Assembly: GCA_965153355.1 (NCBI GenBank)
Contig: OZ231127.1
Coordinates: 1,674,001 to 1,738,000, forward strand
Reading direction: 5' to 3'
Length of the DNA stretch: 64,000 nucleotides
Source: Flaccisagitta enflata
Taxonomy: Eukaryota > Chaetognatha > Sagittoidea > Aphragmophora
The notes beneath the pieces are model-generated. The model ran no database searches. It worked only from the letters and a program-made list of their open reading frames with translations, and was not told the DNA's origin. Shown piece by piece: positions 44,095 through 56,264 of the stretch; the first letter of the stretch is position 1; each line of letters begins with the position of its first letter. The position numbers and the translations under genes are program-made.

Positions 44095-44766
44095 AATATG
44101 TGGTCAGCGATACCCGTTGCCCTGCTTTGAGTGATTGTGAATTGGAGTGAGGGGAAGCAGGGCAGCGGCCCCGAAGGGGACGAAGTCCTGTAGAACACAG
44201 GGGGACTTCCGTTCGTCCTACCTGAAGAAGTGGATGATATGCTACAGAGGGCTGACTAAAGGCATTCAAGAGCCTAAACTGAGGTCTAAGAAGGCCTGAC
44301 ATTGCCGATTGGAAGTTTGAGAGGGCTGACTTGAGGCTTGAGAGAGCTGGATTAAGGCTTGAATGGCCAGAGGACTGATTTGAAGCCTGAATTGGGGTTT
44401 AGATGGCTGATTTGAGGCCTTAGAGGCCTGATAAGAGGCATGCAAGGCCAGGTTTGAGGCCTGAGAATTTGGATTTGTGGCCTGAAAGGCCAGATTTGAG
44501 GCCTGAAAGACCAGATTTGAGGCCTGAGAGGCTAGATTTGAGGCATGAGAGGCCCGATTTGAGGCCTGAGAGGCAAGATTTGAAGCCTGAGAGGCTGGAT
44601 TTGAGGCCTGAGGGGCTGGATTTGAGGCCTAAGAGGCTGGATCTGAGGCCTGAGGGGTCTGATGAAGGGGGGGGGACTAACGAACGGACGAACGGACGAA
44701 CAAACGAACAAAAGTCCCCCTGTGTTCTACAGGACTTCGTCCCCTTCGGGGCCGCTGCCCAAAAAG
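44095..44766 (-). mobile_element. Family A element with GAGGCCTGAGAGGC minisatellite
   Basis: Outer end ATGTGGTCAGCGATACCCGT, then GGGCAGCGGCCCCGAAGGGG, GACGAAGTCCTGTAGAACAC. The middle has about 16 units of GATTTGAGGCCTGAGAGGC type. It ends with an (ACGAACGG)n tract and the mirrored CCCCCTGTGTTCTACAGGAC, CCCCTTCGGGGCCGCTGCCC. Confidence 0.75.
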
Positions 44767-44774
44767 CAGATGAA

Positions 44775-45027
44775 GACGAAGAAGAAGAAGAAGAAGAAGA
44801 AGAAGAAGAAGAAGAAGAAGAAGAAGAAGAAGCAGAAGAAGAGGAAAGAGAAGATGAAGAAGAAGAAGAAGAAGAAGAAAAAGAAGAGGAAAGAGAAGAT
44901 GAAGACGAAGAAAAAGATGAAGAAGAAGAAGAAGAAGAAGAAGAAGAAGAAGAAGAAGAAGAAGAAGAAGAAGAAGAAGAAGAAGAAGATGAAGGAAAAG
45001 AAGAAACAGAAGAAGAAGAGAGGCAGA
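44775..45027. repeat. (GAA)n microsatellite
   Basis: GAA triplets with GAT/GAG/GCA interruptions start directly at the end of the family A element. The poly-Glu and poly-Ser frames are artefacts. Confidence 0.95.
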
Positions 45028-45295
45028 TCACCCAAGATGGGTTTGAACACTGTATTGAAATGCGCATTCTCATTGGGAAATTAGGCGAATAAATTTTCAA
45101 TCTACTGAAGTGAGAACGATTATTTTAATTGATTAATTTCTATTGGTAATGAATATTATTTCATGATTTGATATTTTGTTTAGAAAAAAAAAATTTATTA
45201 GGCAAATTCGATTATATGAAAAAAGTATACAAAAATCACAAAGAGATGCTTTTTTTTTTCTAAATCCCATGAATTGAGAAAATAAAAACAATATA

Positions 45296-45466
45296 CAGTT
45301 GAGCTGCAAAAAAGCTCTCAAGGGACTGAGCAAAATAGTGCCTTATAGTGAAGCTGCCTTACTGCCAATATAGAAATGATTACAAAATATTTCAAGGGAC
45401 AATAGGTTGCATGCCTTATAGACGGTCGTTCCTTATGAGTGGGTGCGCTCTAGCTGTGATCAACTG
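45296..45466. mobile_element. 171-bp Tigger/pogo-like MITE
   Basis: Ends CAGTTGAGC and its partial complement GATCAACTG, flanked by TA (45294-45295, 45467-45468). The body GTGCCTTATAGTGAAGCTGC and GCATGCCTTATAGACGGTC match the copies at 13195-13368 and 20140-20290. Confidence 0.75.
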
Positions 45467-45569
45467 TATTCTTCATTAGATTAGAGCAGTAATTCGTACT
45501 TCAGGGAAATACTAAAGAGAGAAAAAGTTTACCCCTGATGTCAAAATTTTGCATGAGAGAGGTTGCTTC

Positions 45570-46141
<572 letters not shown>

Positions 46142-46297
46142 GTAAAGAAGGGAAATATGTTACGCATGAAGTGATGGACACGACTCAGTACCATAAACGG
46201 GCTGTCCTCCGGCCATTTCATTTTTCGTGTTCTTTTGTTCAAGATTGTAATGAAGGGGACTTCCGCGGCTCCATTCATTTTTAACGTTGTTGCTGTA

Positions 46298-46886
46298 CTA
46301 TCTTCACAATAGAAATCTTTACACTTTGAAAATAAGTTCATTTATTGATGTGAAAATGGATCGATCGATCGTGGAGCCATCAATATTAATTGTGAGCCCC
46401 ATTTGACTGAATTACAGCCGCCATTTGTCTGGGAAGTGTTTTGAAGCGCTTTTTGAGGTATTTTGGGGTGATGGCCTTCCAGACCATTCTCGCCACTTTT
46501 TTGATCCCCTTTCTTTGCTACATTTAAATTATAGCTCCAGAAAGACTCAACAAATCAATGAAAAATTGGTGACATAGATGAAGCTCTTCGAATTTGTAAG
46601 CAGTCTAAGCAAACCGCATCTGTCTAGGTCAATTTGTATAGAAGTAATTCAATAAGGAGTAAAATTGTATCATTTGAAGATAGTGTAAAAATGGTAAACG
46701 TTAAATTGAAATATTTCATTCAAAGTTGAATAACTTTTGAACGCATTGAGTTAGAGAGATGCGGTTTGCGTAGATCGCTTGAAAATTTGAAGGGTTTTTA
46801 TATGGCCACCAATTTTTTAATGATTGGGCTAATTTAACCAGAGATATTAGTTAAAACATGTGTAAAGATTTCTATTGTGAAGATAG
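46298..46886. mobile_element. 589-bp mariner-like element with transposase relic
   Basis: Terminal inverted repeats CTATCTTCACAATAGAAATC and its complement (extended by TTTACA), flanked by TA (46296-46297 and 46887-46888). It contains a transposase C-terminus fragment on the - strand. The end CTATCTT is shared with the palindromic MITEs at 16842 and 37444, so these may be mobilised by related transposases (inference). Confidence 0.85.
46386..46503 (-). pseudogene. Tc1/mariner transposase C-terminal fragment
   Basis: The reverse strand reads KKVARMVWKAITPKYLKK, then RFKTLPRQMAAVIQSNGAHN and a stop. This resembles the W.A.I.P.Y...L..SMPRR..AVI...G end of Tc1-like transposases. The DDE catalytic part is missing. 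It is too short to be functional. Confidence 0.65.
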
Positions 46887-46889
46887 TAA

Positions 46890-47580
46890 TTCATTTTTCT
46901 TTCATGAATTTTACCAGTTTCTCACATAAGAAATGATAATGTGGTGGGACGAGAAACAGAGGTCAGTTTGTGGATGGTAACAAACTAATCCAAAGGTGAA
47001 GGAATGGCGTGCAAATCCGTCAAAGGGAGTATCGTAACTTGATGAGGTGGAATGAATATAAGTGGAGAGAGACAAGTTGGTCAACTATGAACCGATGCAG
47101 AGTTTCCTTCGGGTCATTGGTCAAGAGTCAATCCATCCTAACTTCACTCAAACCGCTCTAAGCTTTGACAACTCAAACTGACTGTGTGTATGTATGTATG
47201 TCTGTTGTTATGTTGAGGAGAGTACTAAAGGCCGAATCTTCATTTTGAAAAGAGGGCACTAAGCTACCTAATCACTTAAGGCAGAATCGGACTTGAGTGG
47301 TTCTCAACCCTGACTGCCCCCTGTAACTATTTAGGTAACTATTTAGGTAACTATTTAGGTAACTATTAAGGTAAAATAAACCAGATTTCTGGAATTCCCA
47401 TATGTACAAAAAACCACTCTAGTCAAAATTAAGAATTAGGAAAATCCAATTTCAATCCACTCAAGTTCGAATCGGAAATTCGTCCCTAAAATGGATTCCC
47501 CGAGTTGCATGTCTCTGTTTTTAAAAATCATCTGGGTGATGAAAATGACACTTTGGAACAGCCAGTTTTTCTTCTTTTTT
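46890..47580. other. No gene seen
   Basis: Contains four tandem TAGGTAACTATT units at 47331-47368. Otherwise single-copy-looking sequence without a supported exon. Confidence 0.5.
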
Positions 47581-47700
47581 TAAGTCGCGTGCACGCGACT
47601 CTATGACCCACTCTGTCCGTCTGTCTGTTGGTCCGTCCGTGGGAGACGCTTAGCTTTTTTTTGTCGTTGTAGGCCATTTTTAGTAATTCTAAGTCATTAT
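47580..47700 (-). mobile_element. Family B end, reversed
   Basis: TTTAAGTCGCGTGCACGCGACT with the perfect GTCGCGTGCACGCGAC palindrome, then CTATGACCCACTCTGTCCGT and a GTCTGTTGGTCCGTCCG tract, then AAGTCATTATAAGTTGCTTA-type units. Confidence 0.7.
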
Positions 47701-47715
47701 AAGTTGCTTAAAGTT

Positions 47716-47913
47716 AATACAAGGCCAGATACATGGCTACCCTAGCCGCTTGCCGATGGGCAGGAGCAGTGATGGAGAAGGTCACTAGAGCATTTGGGAA
47801 GGAGCAGTAAGCTCAAAAAGCTCAAAAACGCCAACAAAGTAAAAAGGGGACCGACCGACCGACCGACCGACCGACCGACATAGCGGGGTGTAGAGTCGCG
47901 TAGCATGCGACTA
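47716..47913 (+). mobile_element. Family B element, short form
   Basis: TACAAGGCCAGATACATGGC, GATGGGCAGGAGCAGTGATG, AAGCTCAAAAACGCCAACAA, (GACC)7 tract, end GGGGTGTAGAGTCGCGTAGC followed by ATGCGACTAA. Confidence 0.8.
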
Positions 47914-47919
47914 ATAAGT

Positions 47920-48949
47920 CAAGTTACATTCAATCTCTTAATATTTTAGTCTTTTAGTCTTTTAGTCTTATGGTCTTAACAACAGACTAATTCCGAGCAT
48001 CGTCATGCGCGCGAGAAACCCTGACTCTCCACTATAGTAGATGTGTCATCGCTTCTTCTGCTGAATTGCATAAGGTCACAAAGGTTGGGTGACATACCCA
48101 ACTATCTGGTGCGCCATACCAAACCAATTTTTGCCACACCGACTGCCCCTATGGGGTCCAAAATAGGGGTAGAAGGGTCTATTTTGGCCTGTCCCGATTC
48201 TGTCCCTGCAAGCAAAATGCAAGTTAGACCAATCAAAAAATGTCAATGGGGGTCATCCCATAGCTTGTAAGCAATCACTATCAATCCATTGATATGTGTA
48301 AAAAGTTTCATCTCAATATTTCAACTGTAAGAGGAAAAAAAATAACTTAAAAGTGTAATACTCTTCCCCTTCATTTTTCGGTCATTTTTTACTAAAAATG
48401 AGTTAAGTATACAGTTTTTTTTGTACGCCTATCATTATTTAAACATTAAGCATTTTTTCTTTTTCCGTTGCATTAACGGGTAGTTGAAGGATCTTTCCTC
48501 CAATTTCCAAGGATTTTTTCCACTTCATTTCAAAGGTGCTCCTCCCTGTAGCTGTCACACCTGTGTCACATTATGATTCATACTATGTCACGGCATAGTA
48601 ACATTATTGATGGGAAATTTATTTACATGATGGGAAAGAGGGTCAAATTCTGTATTTGTGCATAAAATTTCAAGTCTTAACTTCAATTCGTTAGGTGTCA
48701 GTGAAATTCCAAAGTTGGTCACTACAAAAACAAGAACTGAATTGTAACGCTCGGCGCCCAAGCCTCGTAGTTAATTCTTTGTTTCCACACAGCGCTTCTC
48801 ACACAAATGCGCGATGCTTTTGCGTCTTTTTTTGGTAAAATTTTTAAAATTAAAATTGGCATATCTCAGGAACTATTTGACCTAGCCTATTGAAATTTTG
48901 CTTGGTTGATACCTATGATCATTCCTCAGTTTGCACTACAGTTTGCATA
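47920..48949. other. No gene seen
   Basis: Non-coding by inspection. The 75-codon frame at 48043-48270 has no recognisable motif and I do not support it. Confidence 0.45.
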
Positions 48950-49177
48950 CAGTTGAACCCGGCTTCAACGGACCCACTTTTAACGGAATTCCGCCTATAA
49001 CAGATACTAATTCTCAAGCCCTTCAATCAGTTTTCTTTTATTTCTTAGGTTGCCTCTAACAAAATTCCACCCATAACAGATAATTTTTTTAAATTTTAAA
49101 TTTTAAATTTCAAATTTTAAATTTTAAATTTTTTAAATTTTAAATTTTTAAAATTTCGTTTGAGCGGGATTCAACTG
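48950..49177. mobile_element. Tigger/pogo-like MITE
   Basis: Ends CAGTTGAACCCGGCTTCAAC and GAGCGGGATTCAACTG. TA at the left flank (48948-48949), TG at the right. The interior repeats CCRCCTATAACAGATA (twice) and holds an AAATTTTAAATTTTA array (49085-49158). CAGTTGAACCC ends are typical of pogo/Tigger elements. Confidence 0.75.
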
Positions 49178-49420
49178 TGTTTCCAACGAGTAATTTTATG
49201 ATAATCAAATTTCTAATGTGCTAAACATACCCTCATGATTGTCACAGGTTCAGAACGGCTGAAAAGAAAGGAGGTTCAAAAGCTCAAATGATTAAGAGGT
49301 AGGAATGGTATACAAACAGGCATATTAGATGACTCCTAGATGCATCCCGAACATTGCCATGGTCATGAGAGTCCCACCCCAATCTCCCACTTCAAGATAA
49401 ATGTAAGGAGTCATACAAAG

Positions 49421-49509
49421 AGTGCGCCACCGTCTGATTTGAACATATGAAAAGGAAGCCCTTTTCCATTGCTTTCTAACCATGCATTCAAATGTTTCGG
49501 TGGCGCACC
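49421..49509. mobile_element. ~90-bp hairpin element GTGCGCCACCG...CGGTGGCGCAC
   Basis: Perfect 11-bp inverted ends, with inner arms TGATTTGAACATATG / CATGCATTCAAATG partly paired. A half site (GGTGCGCCA) recurs at 52862 and 56181. Confidence 0.65.
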
Positions 49510-50024
49510 TTTAGTTGTACATATTTGCCCAAAAAAATTTTTATTACATACTTTTGTTGTGTGACCATAGCTCTATCGAATCCTTGATCCACTCATTATG
49601 TAGGGTCAGTGTAACAATCCCATCAGTATATCGTAGTGTCTTGACTCTAATACGTCATCAATTTGTGTTTCTGAGAAAAAAATTAGACAAAAAATCTCTG
49701 CGAAAAATCATTCCCTTCTCTCAAAAGTTGTTCTTACAAGACTGCAACTAGTCATATTTCTTTCTCACAAGTTTTTCTTTTTTTCTGTCCGCGTTTATTT
49801 AGAAGACACAACCTTTTTTTCTAATTAACTAAACTTGAAACATTGGCGATTGAGATGATAACGGAGAAGTCGACGGCGCAGAGGAAGCGGACAACGCAAC
49901 GACGATCGCGGTGAGAACGACGATCGCGATGACCGTGATGATGATGACGACGACGACAACAATTTGATGAAGACGAAGAAAACGGTAACATTGATGACAA
50001 CCATAATAATAACCAAACAACAAC

Positions 50025-50030
50025 CACAGC

Positions 50031-50071
<41 letters not shown>

Positions 50072-51585
50072 AGAATAACAACAACAACAACAACAACAAC
50101 AAAAAGAATAACAACAACGACAAAACAACAACAACAGCAGCAACAACAACAACAGCAGCAACGATGACAACGCGACACAACAAAAAAACAATAACAAAAA
50201 GCTAACGCATGACAGCAACAACAAAAAGACACTAACAAACACAACAACAACAAACAAAACAACAACAAAAACAATAACAAAAACAATAACAAAAACAATA
50301 TAAAACAATAGCAAACAATAACAAAGCAATAGCAAAACAAAAACAACAGCAGCAACAACAACAGCAACGGCGGCGGACGACAGCGACAACCCAGACGATA
50401 TTGGCAGCTGATAACGGCCAGCGGCGGCGACGACGACGGCGAGCGACGGCGACGGCGGCAACGCGGCGGCAGGCGGCGACGGCACGACAGCGGCGACAAT
50501 GACAGCGATGCCGACGGCGGCGGTGGCGGCGAGCGACGAGCGGCGGCGACGACGGCAATAGCGCGGCAGCGCGGCGACAATAGCGGCGGCGACGACAATG
50601 ACAGCGACGCGGCGACGGCAATGACAACGCGACAATAGCGGCGGCGACAATGACGGCGGCGGCGACAATGGCGGCGGCCGACAACGACGCGGCGGCAATA
50701 GCGGCGGCGACGACAATGGCGGCGCGGCGACAATGAGACGACGGCGACGGCTGACAGCGGCGGCGACAGATGGCAACGACGTATGAAAACGACGCGCGTG
50801 GCGGCAGCGGCGACAACAGCGGCGGCGGGGCGCAACAATAGCGGCGGCGCGACAACAGCGGCGGCAGCGCGACAACATAGCGGCGGCGACAGCAGCAACA
50901 ATGACGCGACGGCACGACAACAATGGCGACAACGGCGACAAAGCGGCAGCGCGACAACAATAACAACAGCGGCAGCGACGACAAGCAACGACAACAATGA
51001 CAATGACAACAACAATGACAACATGACAATGACAACAATGACAACAATTGACAATGACAACAACAACAACTATAATAGCAACAACAACATTGACAATGCA
51101 ACAACAACAACAACAACAATGACAATGACAACAACAACAACAACATTGACAATGACAACAACAACAACAACATTGACAATGACAACAACAACATTGACAA
51201 TGACAAAAATAGACAAACAACAGACAATGACAACAACAAAAACAGAAACAAACAACAGCAAAAAATAACAAACAACAAACAAAAACAACAACAAACAAAC
51301 AAACAACAGACAGCAACAAACAAACAACAGACAGCAACAAACAAACAACAAACAACAACAAACAAACAACAGACAAAGACATCAACAACAAACAAACAAC
51401 AGACAGCGACAACAACAATAACAACAAACAAACAACAGACAGCGACAACAACAATAACAACAAACAAACAACAGACAGCGACAATAACAACAAACAACAG
51501 ACAACGACAACAACAACAAACAACAGACAACGACAACAACAAACAAACAACAATAACAAAAGCACCAACATCATTTTACTGTTTA
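50025..51585. repeat. 1.6-kb triplet-like array: CAA, GCGGCGACA and CAATGA/CAACAGACA units
   Basis: Three zones: (ACA/CAA)n at 50025-50365; a GC-rich zone of GGCGGCGACAA units at 50366-50985; and an A/C-rich zone of CAACAATGACAATGA and CAAACAACAGACAGCGACAA units at 50986-51560. It is open for over 600 codons on the - strand. The predicted proteins are low-complexity Leu/Val/Cys/Ser runs with equivalent frames in all registers, so I treat it as repeat DNA. Confidence 0.85.
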
Positions 51586-51765
51586 ACAACTTTTGTTTCA
51601 GCGCAACCACGTTCTTCAACGCGTCTGAATATACACACTTTTCTCCTCCAGGTAACAAATATCCAATTGGCGTCAACTGACTGCTGCATGGAGATGATTG
51701 CGGTTACCATCGAGACTTTCGTGGCCATGGTGGCGCTGAAACTCCAAATCTTCTTACAGAATCAA

Positions 51766-51787
51766 CAACAACAACAACAACAACACC

Positions 51788-51831
<44 letters not shown>

Positions 51832-51832
51832 C
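51766..51832. repeat. (CAA)n microsatellite
   Basis: Near-pure CAA run. The preceding 51590-51760 has a possible exon-like GC-richer stretch (GGAGATGATTGCGGTTACCATC), but nothing recognisable. Confidence 0.9.
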
Positions 51833-52223
51833 TAGAAAGCCACTACTACATAGATGATTTGTTTCACTCAGCACCCAACGCAATCTCTGTATTAGATATT
51901 GTTTGTGTTTGTATTTGTGTGGAGGGGGGGGTGAAATGATCATATGATAATTTCATTTCAAAAATAGATGTTTCAAGCTGATTTCATCTGGAATGTAAGA
52001 CGGAATTGTTGACTTAGGGCAGTTGTACAGTGCTAGTTTGATTTTCAAGAACGAATATGAGAAGCTATGGAAATCTTGTTTTAGGTCGCGTGCTACACAA
52101 CTACGTCAACCACCTGTTGGTCCCTCTATCCATCCATCCATCTGTCTACCCATCATCCAGCAGTCTGTCCGTTTGTCACGTTTGTTGATTTTGGGTAACT
52201 TACAGGTCCCTGCCCCTGTAAAA

Positions 52224-52412
52224 AACAAGGCCGGATACATGGCCACCAGTTGCGGACGGGTGGGCAGGGGCATAAATGCGCGTTTTCCCCCTTTTTGAAT
52301 CGATCATTACGGACCAACGGACCAACGGTTGGACCGACGGAGGGACCAACGGATGGACAAAGACTTGAGTGTCTGTCTTGAGGACAAAGAGTTGAGTGTC
52401 TGCAACTAAAAA
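52224..52412 (+). mobile_element. Family B variant
   Basis: ACAAGGCCGGATACATGGCC, TTGCGGACGGGTGGGCAGGG, then GACCAACGGACCAACGG tract and the end AGTTGAGTGTCTGCAACTAAAAA. Confidence 0.6.
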
Positions 52413-52943
52413 CCTGATTGGCCTCCCATATTAACAACTTTGCATACCTACACGCAACTAAAGCTGTTCTATCTGTCGTTGTGCCCATCTGTTGAATGGT
52501 CTGTCTGAGCAACTGCCAAAATTTGCTTCTTAGGCATATTGCATCTCTGCCGCTGCCCATTGACAAAATAGCTTCTGCATTACCGCCAATGCCTACTCAC
52601 ACGCATTTACAAGTGTTTATCAGATGTTGGACCAACCCGATATGAGACTGTCATCCTCACAAGTCAGACATGACTTTTTTCAAAGGGTTAGCAATGGTTT
52701 GCAAGGAAACGCCTATGATTTTTGGAATCAGCGTGGCAGGTTTACCCAAACGTTATATTTTCAGGCTAATCGAGGGTACTTCCATTCCTTCTCCTTAAGT
52801 GACGTCGTAGAGTCAGCTGGACTGCTCGAGGCTATTTAAGATGATGAAGGTAAAAAAAACGGTGCGCCAAATAGGCCAACAATGCGTCCTCTATGATTGA
52901 ACGTTTTTCATGAATGAACATTTTTCAAGAGTGAATATTGTTA

Positions 52944-53043
52944 ATGAATGAATGAATGAATGAATGAATCTAAGAATGAATGAAAGAAGAATGAATGAAT
53001 GAATGAATGAATGAATGAATGAATGAATGAAAGAATGAATGAG
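52944..53043. repeat. (GAAT)n microsatellite
   Basis: ATGA/GAAT tetranucleotides with a few interruptions. It is followed by a family B-variant end at 53090-53150 (CCAACCAACCAACCGACAG, AGAGATGCGAGGGTGCATCTAA). Confidence 0.9.
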
Positions 53044-53295
53044 AGTACATTGTCACAGCTTTTTGAAGAAAAAATCGCGGATTTTGCATAACCAACCAAC
53101 CAACCGACAGATGGACATGACCTCTTATAGAGATGCGAGGGTGCATCTAATAATCTAAGTTCTGCACGCACATCTCTAGAAGCCCACCTTAAAGAATTTC
53201 AGGCCTGCATATAGTTGCATATTCCCCCCCCCCCCCCTCGCAGGAGGGAGAAAAAATCAAAGGATTGGAAGTTGGGGAAGGAAATTTTGATATTT

Positions 53296-53446
53296 GATTT
53301 TGGTCCGTCAGTCCGTCAAACTTTACTTTTTTTTTTATTTGTTTGGCATTTATGGGCTCCTGCCCAAATGCATGGTTAGCCATTTTTTTACTGCCCCTGC
53401 CCACCAGCACGCGACTAAGGTAGCCGTGTATCCGGCCTTGTTTTTT
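53296..53446 (-). mobile_element. Family B element, reversed short form
   Basis: Read on +: GGTCCGTCAGTCCGTCAAAC, GGGCTCCTGCCCAAATGCAT, CTGCCCCTGCCCACCAGCAC, GCGACTAAGGTAGCCGTGTA, TCCGGCCTTGTTTTT. Confidence 0.75.
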
Positions 53447-54488
53447 TCGTATTTTGTTCCTATTTCGTTCATTCATTCATTTTTTCGTTTGGTCGTTTGT
53501 TTGTTCATTTGTTTCTCGCTCGTTTGTTCCTGATTTCTACAGTGCGGCTCAAAAAAAGTTTTAGGTCTTTAACATGTTATATTGCAGGTATTTATAGATA
53601 GATCTTAAAATATTCATGATAGAATCAAAGAGTTTTAAAAAATTAAGCATATGCTGCCAAGCACAACTATGTCGGTCAAACAGTTTGTTGGGAAAAATGC
53701 TAACTTTGGCAACAAAAAAAATTGAACTGCTTGTTTGTCAGTGTTTCACATCCAAGCAATAAGAAAAACATAGCAAAATCCATGACCATTTTGAAGCTCT
53801 GCAAAAGACCTTCCAAATGAAACCTTGCTGGATGTCCTAGCTCTATCCGTTTAGAAATGGCGTTAGGATGAAAACATGTGGTAAATGATTTGAAAATCTA
53901 CTATATGATTTTCATGGCTTATTTTTATTCTAATATAAAAGTTAAACGCATTGAGTTAAAAATTTGTTCTTGGCGCCATTTTGAAAAAAATTTGAAGCTC
54001 TTCAATTCGCTCATGGATAAAGAGTAGCTAAGATAATCTTGAGAGTGCATCATTGTCAAAAATGAAAATACTAAAATTGTTCATTGGAAAAACATGAAGT
54101 GAGCACTTTTTTCAATCAGTGATTTTTTTTTTCAAACCATTGCCATTTCTAAACGAATAAAGCTACAGTGACCAGCAACATCCTATTTGGAAGATATTTT
54201 GCAGAGCTTTCAAATGGTCATGGATTTTTTATGGTTCTGGCCCACAGTTAAGCAGTTTAGTGCTCGCTTTTGATGGACGTTAAGGCATTTAGGTGATGAA
54301 ACCTCAAAATCACCCTTGCCACATTTTTTTTTATACTGCGCCATTTTTCACTTTCTAGTCAAACTGTGAAGATTCATTCAAGTATTGTAGTCTGAATTAT
54401 ATATGATAAAAACAAGGCCAACACCTATAAGTCGCGTGCAGGACAAAAATGACTGAACTGACCTGACTCCTTATTTTACCTTTTTATC

Positions 54489-55050
54489 AAAAATCAGACT
54501 GAAACCAAACCCAAACCAGAACCAAACCAGACTCAAACCAGGCTCAAACCAGACTCAAACCAGAATTAAACCAGACCTAAACCAGACCAAAACCAGACCT
54601 AAACCTGACCTAAACCAGACATAAACCAGATCTAAACCAGACCTAAACCGGACATAAATCAGACATGAACCAGACTTAAACCAGACTCAAACCAGACTTA
54701 AACCTGACTCAAACCAGACTCAAACCAGACTCAAACCAGACTCAAACCAGACTTAAACCAGACTTAAACCAGACTTAAACCAGACTTAAACCAGACTTTA
54801 ACCAGACTTAAACCAGACTTAAAGCAGACCTAAACCAGACTTAAACCAGACTTAAACCAGACTTAAACCAGACTTAAACCAGCAGACTTAAACCAGCAGA
54901 CATAAACCAGCAGACTTAAACCAGCAGACTTAAACCAGCAGACTTAAACCAGCAGACTTAAACCAGCAGACTTAAACCAGACTTAAACCAGACATAAACC
55001 AGACATAAACCAGACAAACCCAGCGAACAAGCCAGACTTAAACCAGAGAC
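54489..55050. repeat. ~11-bp minisatellite AACCAGACTTA
   Basis: About 45 units of AAACCAGACTT type, with a later 14-bp variant (AACCAGCAGACTTA). Confidence 0.95.
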
Positions 55051-55054
55051 TTAA

Positions 55055-55710
55055 ACCAAAATGACCAAAATGACCAAAAATGACCAAAAATGACCAAAAT
55101 GACAAAAAATGACCAAAAATGACCAACATGACCAAAAATGACCAAAAATGACAAAAAATGACCACAGATGATCAAAAATGACCAAAAATGACCAAGAATA
55201 TCCAAAAATGACCAAAAATGACCAAAAATGACCAAAAATGACCAAAATCGACCAAAATTGACCAAAGATGACCAAAAATGACCAAAAATGACCAAAAGTG
55301 ACTCAAAATGACCAAAAATGACCAATAATGACCAAAATGACCAAAATGACCGAAAATTACCAAAATGACCAAAAATGACCAAAAGTGACCAAAAATGACC
55401 AAAAATGATCAAAAATGACCAAAAATGGCCAAAAATGACCAAAAATGACCAAAAATGACCAAAAATGACCAAAATGACCAAAAATGACCAAAATGACCAA
55501 AATGACCAAAAATGACCAAAAATGACCAAAAATGACCAAAAATGACCAAAAATGACCAAAAATGACCAAAAATGACCAAAAATGACCAAAAATAATCAAA
55601 AATAATCAAAAATGACCAAAAATGACCAAAAATGACCAAAAATGACCAAAATGACCAAAATGACCAAAATGACCAAAATGACCAAAAATGACCAAAAATA
55701 ACCAAAAATG
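55055..55710. repeat. ~9-10-bp minisatellite AAAAATGACC
   Basis: About 65 units of AAAATGACC and AAAAATGACC. The frames reading GHFWSFLVIF repeatedly on the - strand are artefacts of the unit. Confidence 0.95.
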
Positions 55711-55977
55711 ACTAAAAGCAACCAATTATTCCCAAAAACAACAAAAAAATGACTCAAAATAACTCCAGACAACCCAAAAAGAAGAAAAAAAGCAAAGTGT
55801 TACCGACCGACCGACGGACCGACGGACCGACGGACGGACCGACCGACGGAGCGGGTTGTAGAGTCGCGTGCACGCGACTAAAAAATAGTTAAAAGCTTAT
55901 GTCTATTGCTATAGAATAGGATCTAATACTACGTAAAACTTTTTTTTGAGCCGCACTGTATGTCATTTTCTTTTCCT

Positions 55978-56130
55978 TTTTAGTCGTGGACACGTGACTC
56001 TACACCTTGCTGTGTCGGTTGGTCCGTCGGTCCCTCTGTCAATTCTTAACATTTTTGAACTGAGAACGGTTTTTGCATTACTGCCCCTGCCCAACCATCC
56101 GCGACTATCTTGCCGAGTATCCAGCCTCGG
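55978..56130 (-). mobile_element. Family B element, reversed short form
   Basis: Read on +: TTTAGTCGTGGACACGTGAC, CACCTTGCTGTGTCGGTTGG, CTGCCCCTGCCCAACCATCC, GCGACTATCTTGCCGAGTAT, CCAGCCT. A short (GA)n and a truncated family C end (GGGCGCGTTTTCAGTCACAG) follow at 56132-56180. Confidence 0.75.
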
Positions 56131-56264
56131 AGAGAGAGAGAGAGAGAGGGAGGGCGCGTTTTCAGTCACAGACAATCGTGTTTTTAGGTGCGCCATAGCA
56201 CTTCTATATGAGGCTCTGTCCATTGGTTGGTTGGGTGGTCGGTTGGCCCGTCACGCGTGTGTAA

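Larger units (their letters stand above)
54412..55888 (+). mobile_element. Family B long element enclosing two arrays, nested
   Basis: Starts ACAAGGCCAACACCTATAAG, TCGCGTGCA. Ends with a (GACCGACGGACC)n tract, GAGCGGGTTGTAGAGTCGCG, TGCACGCGACTAAAAA. Same ends as 37958-39898, but the enclosed arrays are entirely different. Confidence 0.8.
53540..55958. mobile_element. 2.4-kb TA-flanked inverted-repeat element hosting a family B element
   Basis: Ends CAGTGCGGCTCAAAAAAAGT and its complement, with TA at 53538-53539 and 55959-55960. Inner inverted segments are near 53780-53860 and 54135-54225 (CCATGACCATTTTGAAGCTC / TTTCAAATGGTCATGGA). Most of the right part is a later insertion, the family B element at 54412-55888. 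No transposase ORF is left. Confidence 0.85.

Noticed and set aside
49825-51676. A 615-codon open frame on the - strand
   Set aside because: Low-complexity Val/Leu/Cys/Ser runs set by CAA and GCGGCGACA repeats, with other frames equally open. Treated as repeat DNA unless transcripts say otherwise.
52624-52839. 71-codon frame beginning MLDQPDMRLSSSQVRHDFFQ
   Set aside because: Unlike the satellites, it has mixed composition, but I recognise no family and see no splice sites or related copy. Insufficient support for a gene.
55038-55705. Repeated GHFWSFLVIF protein on the - strand
   Set aside because: Direct translation of the AAAAATGACC minisatellite, not a gene.
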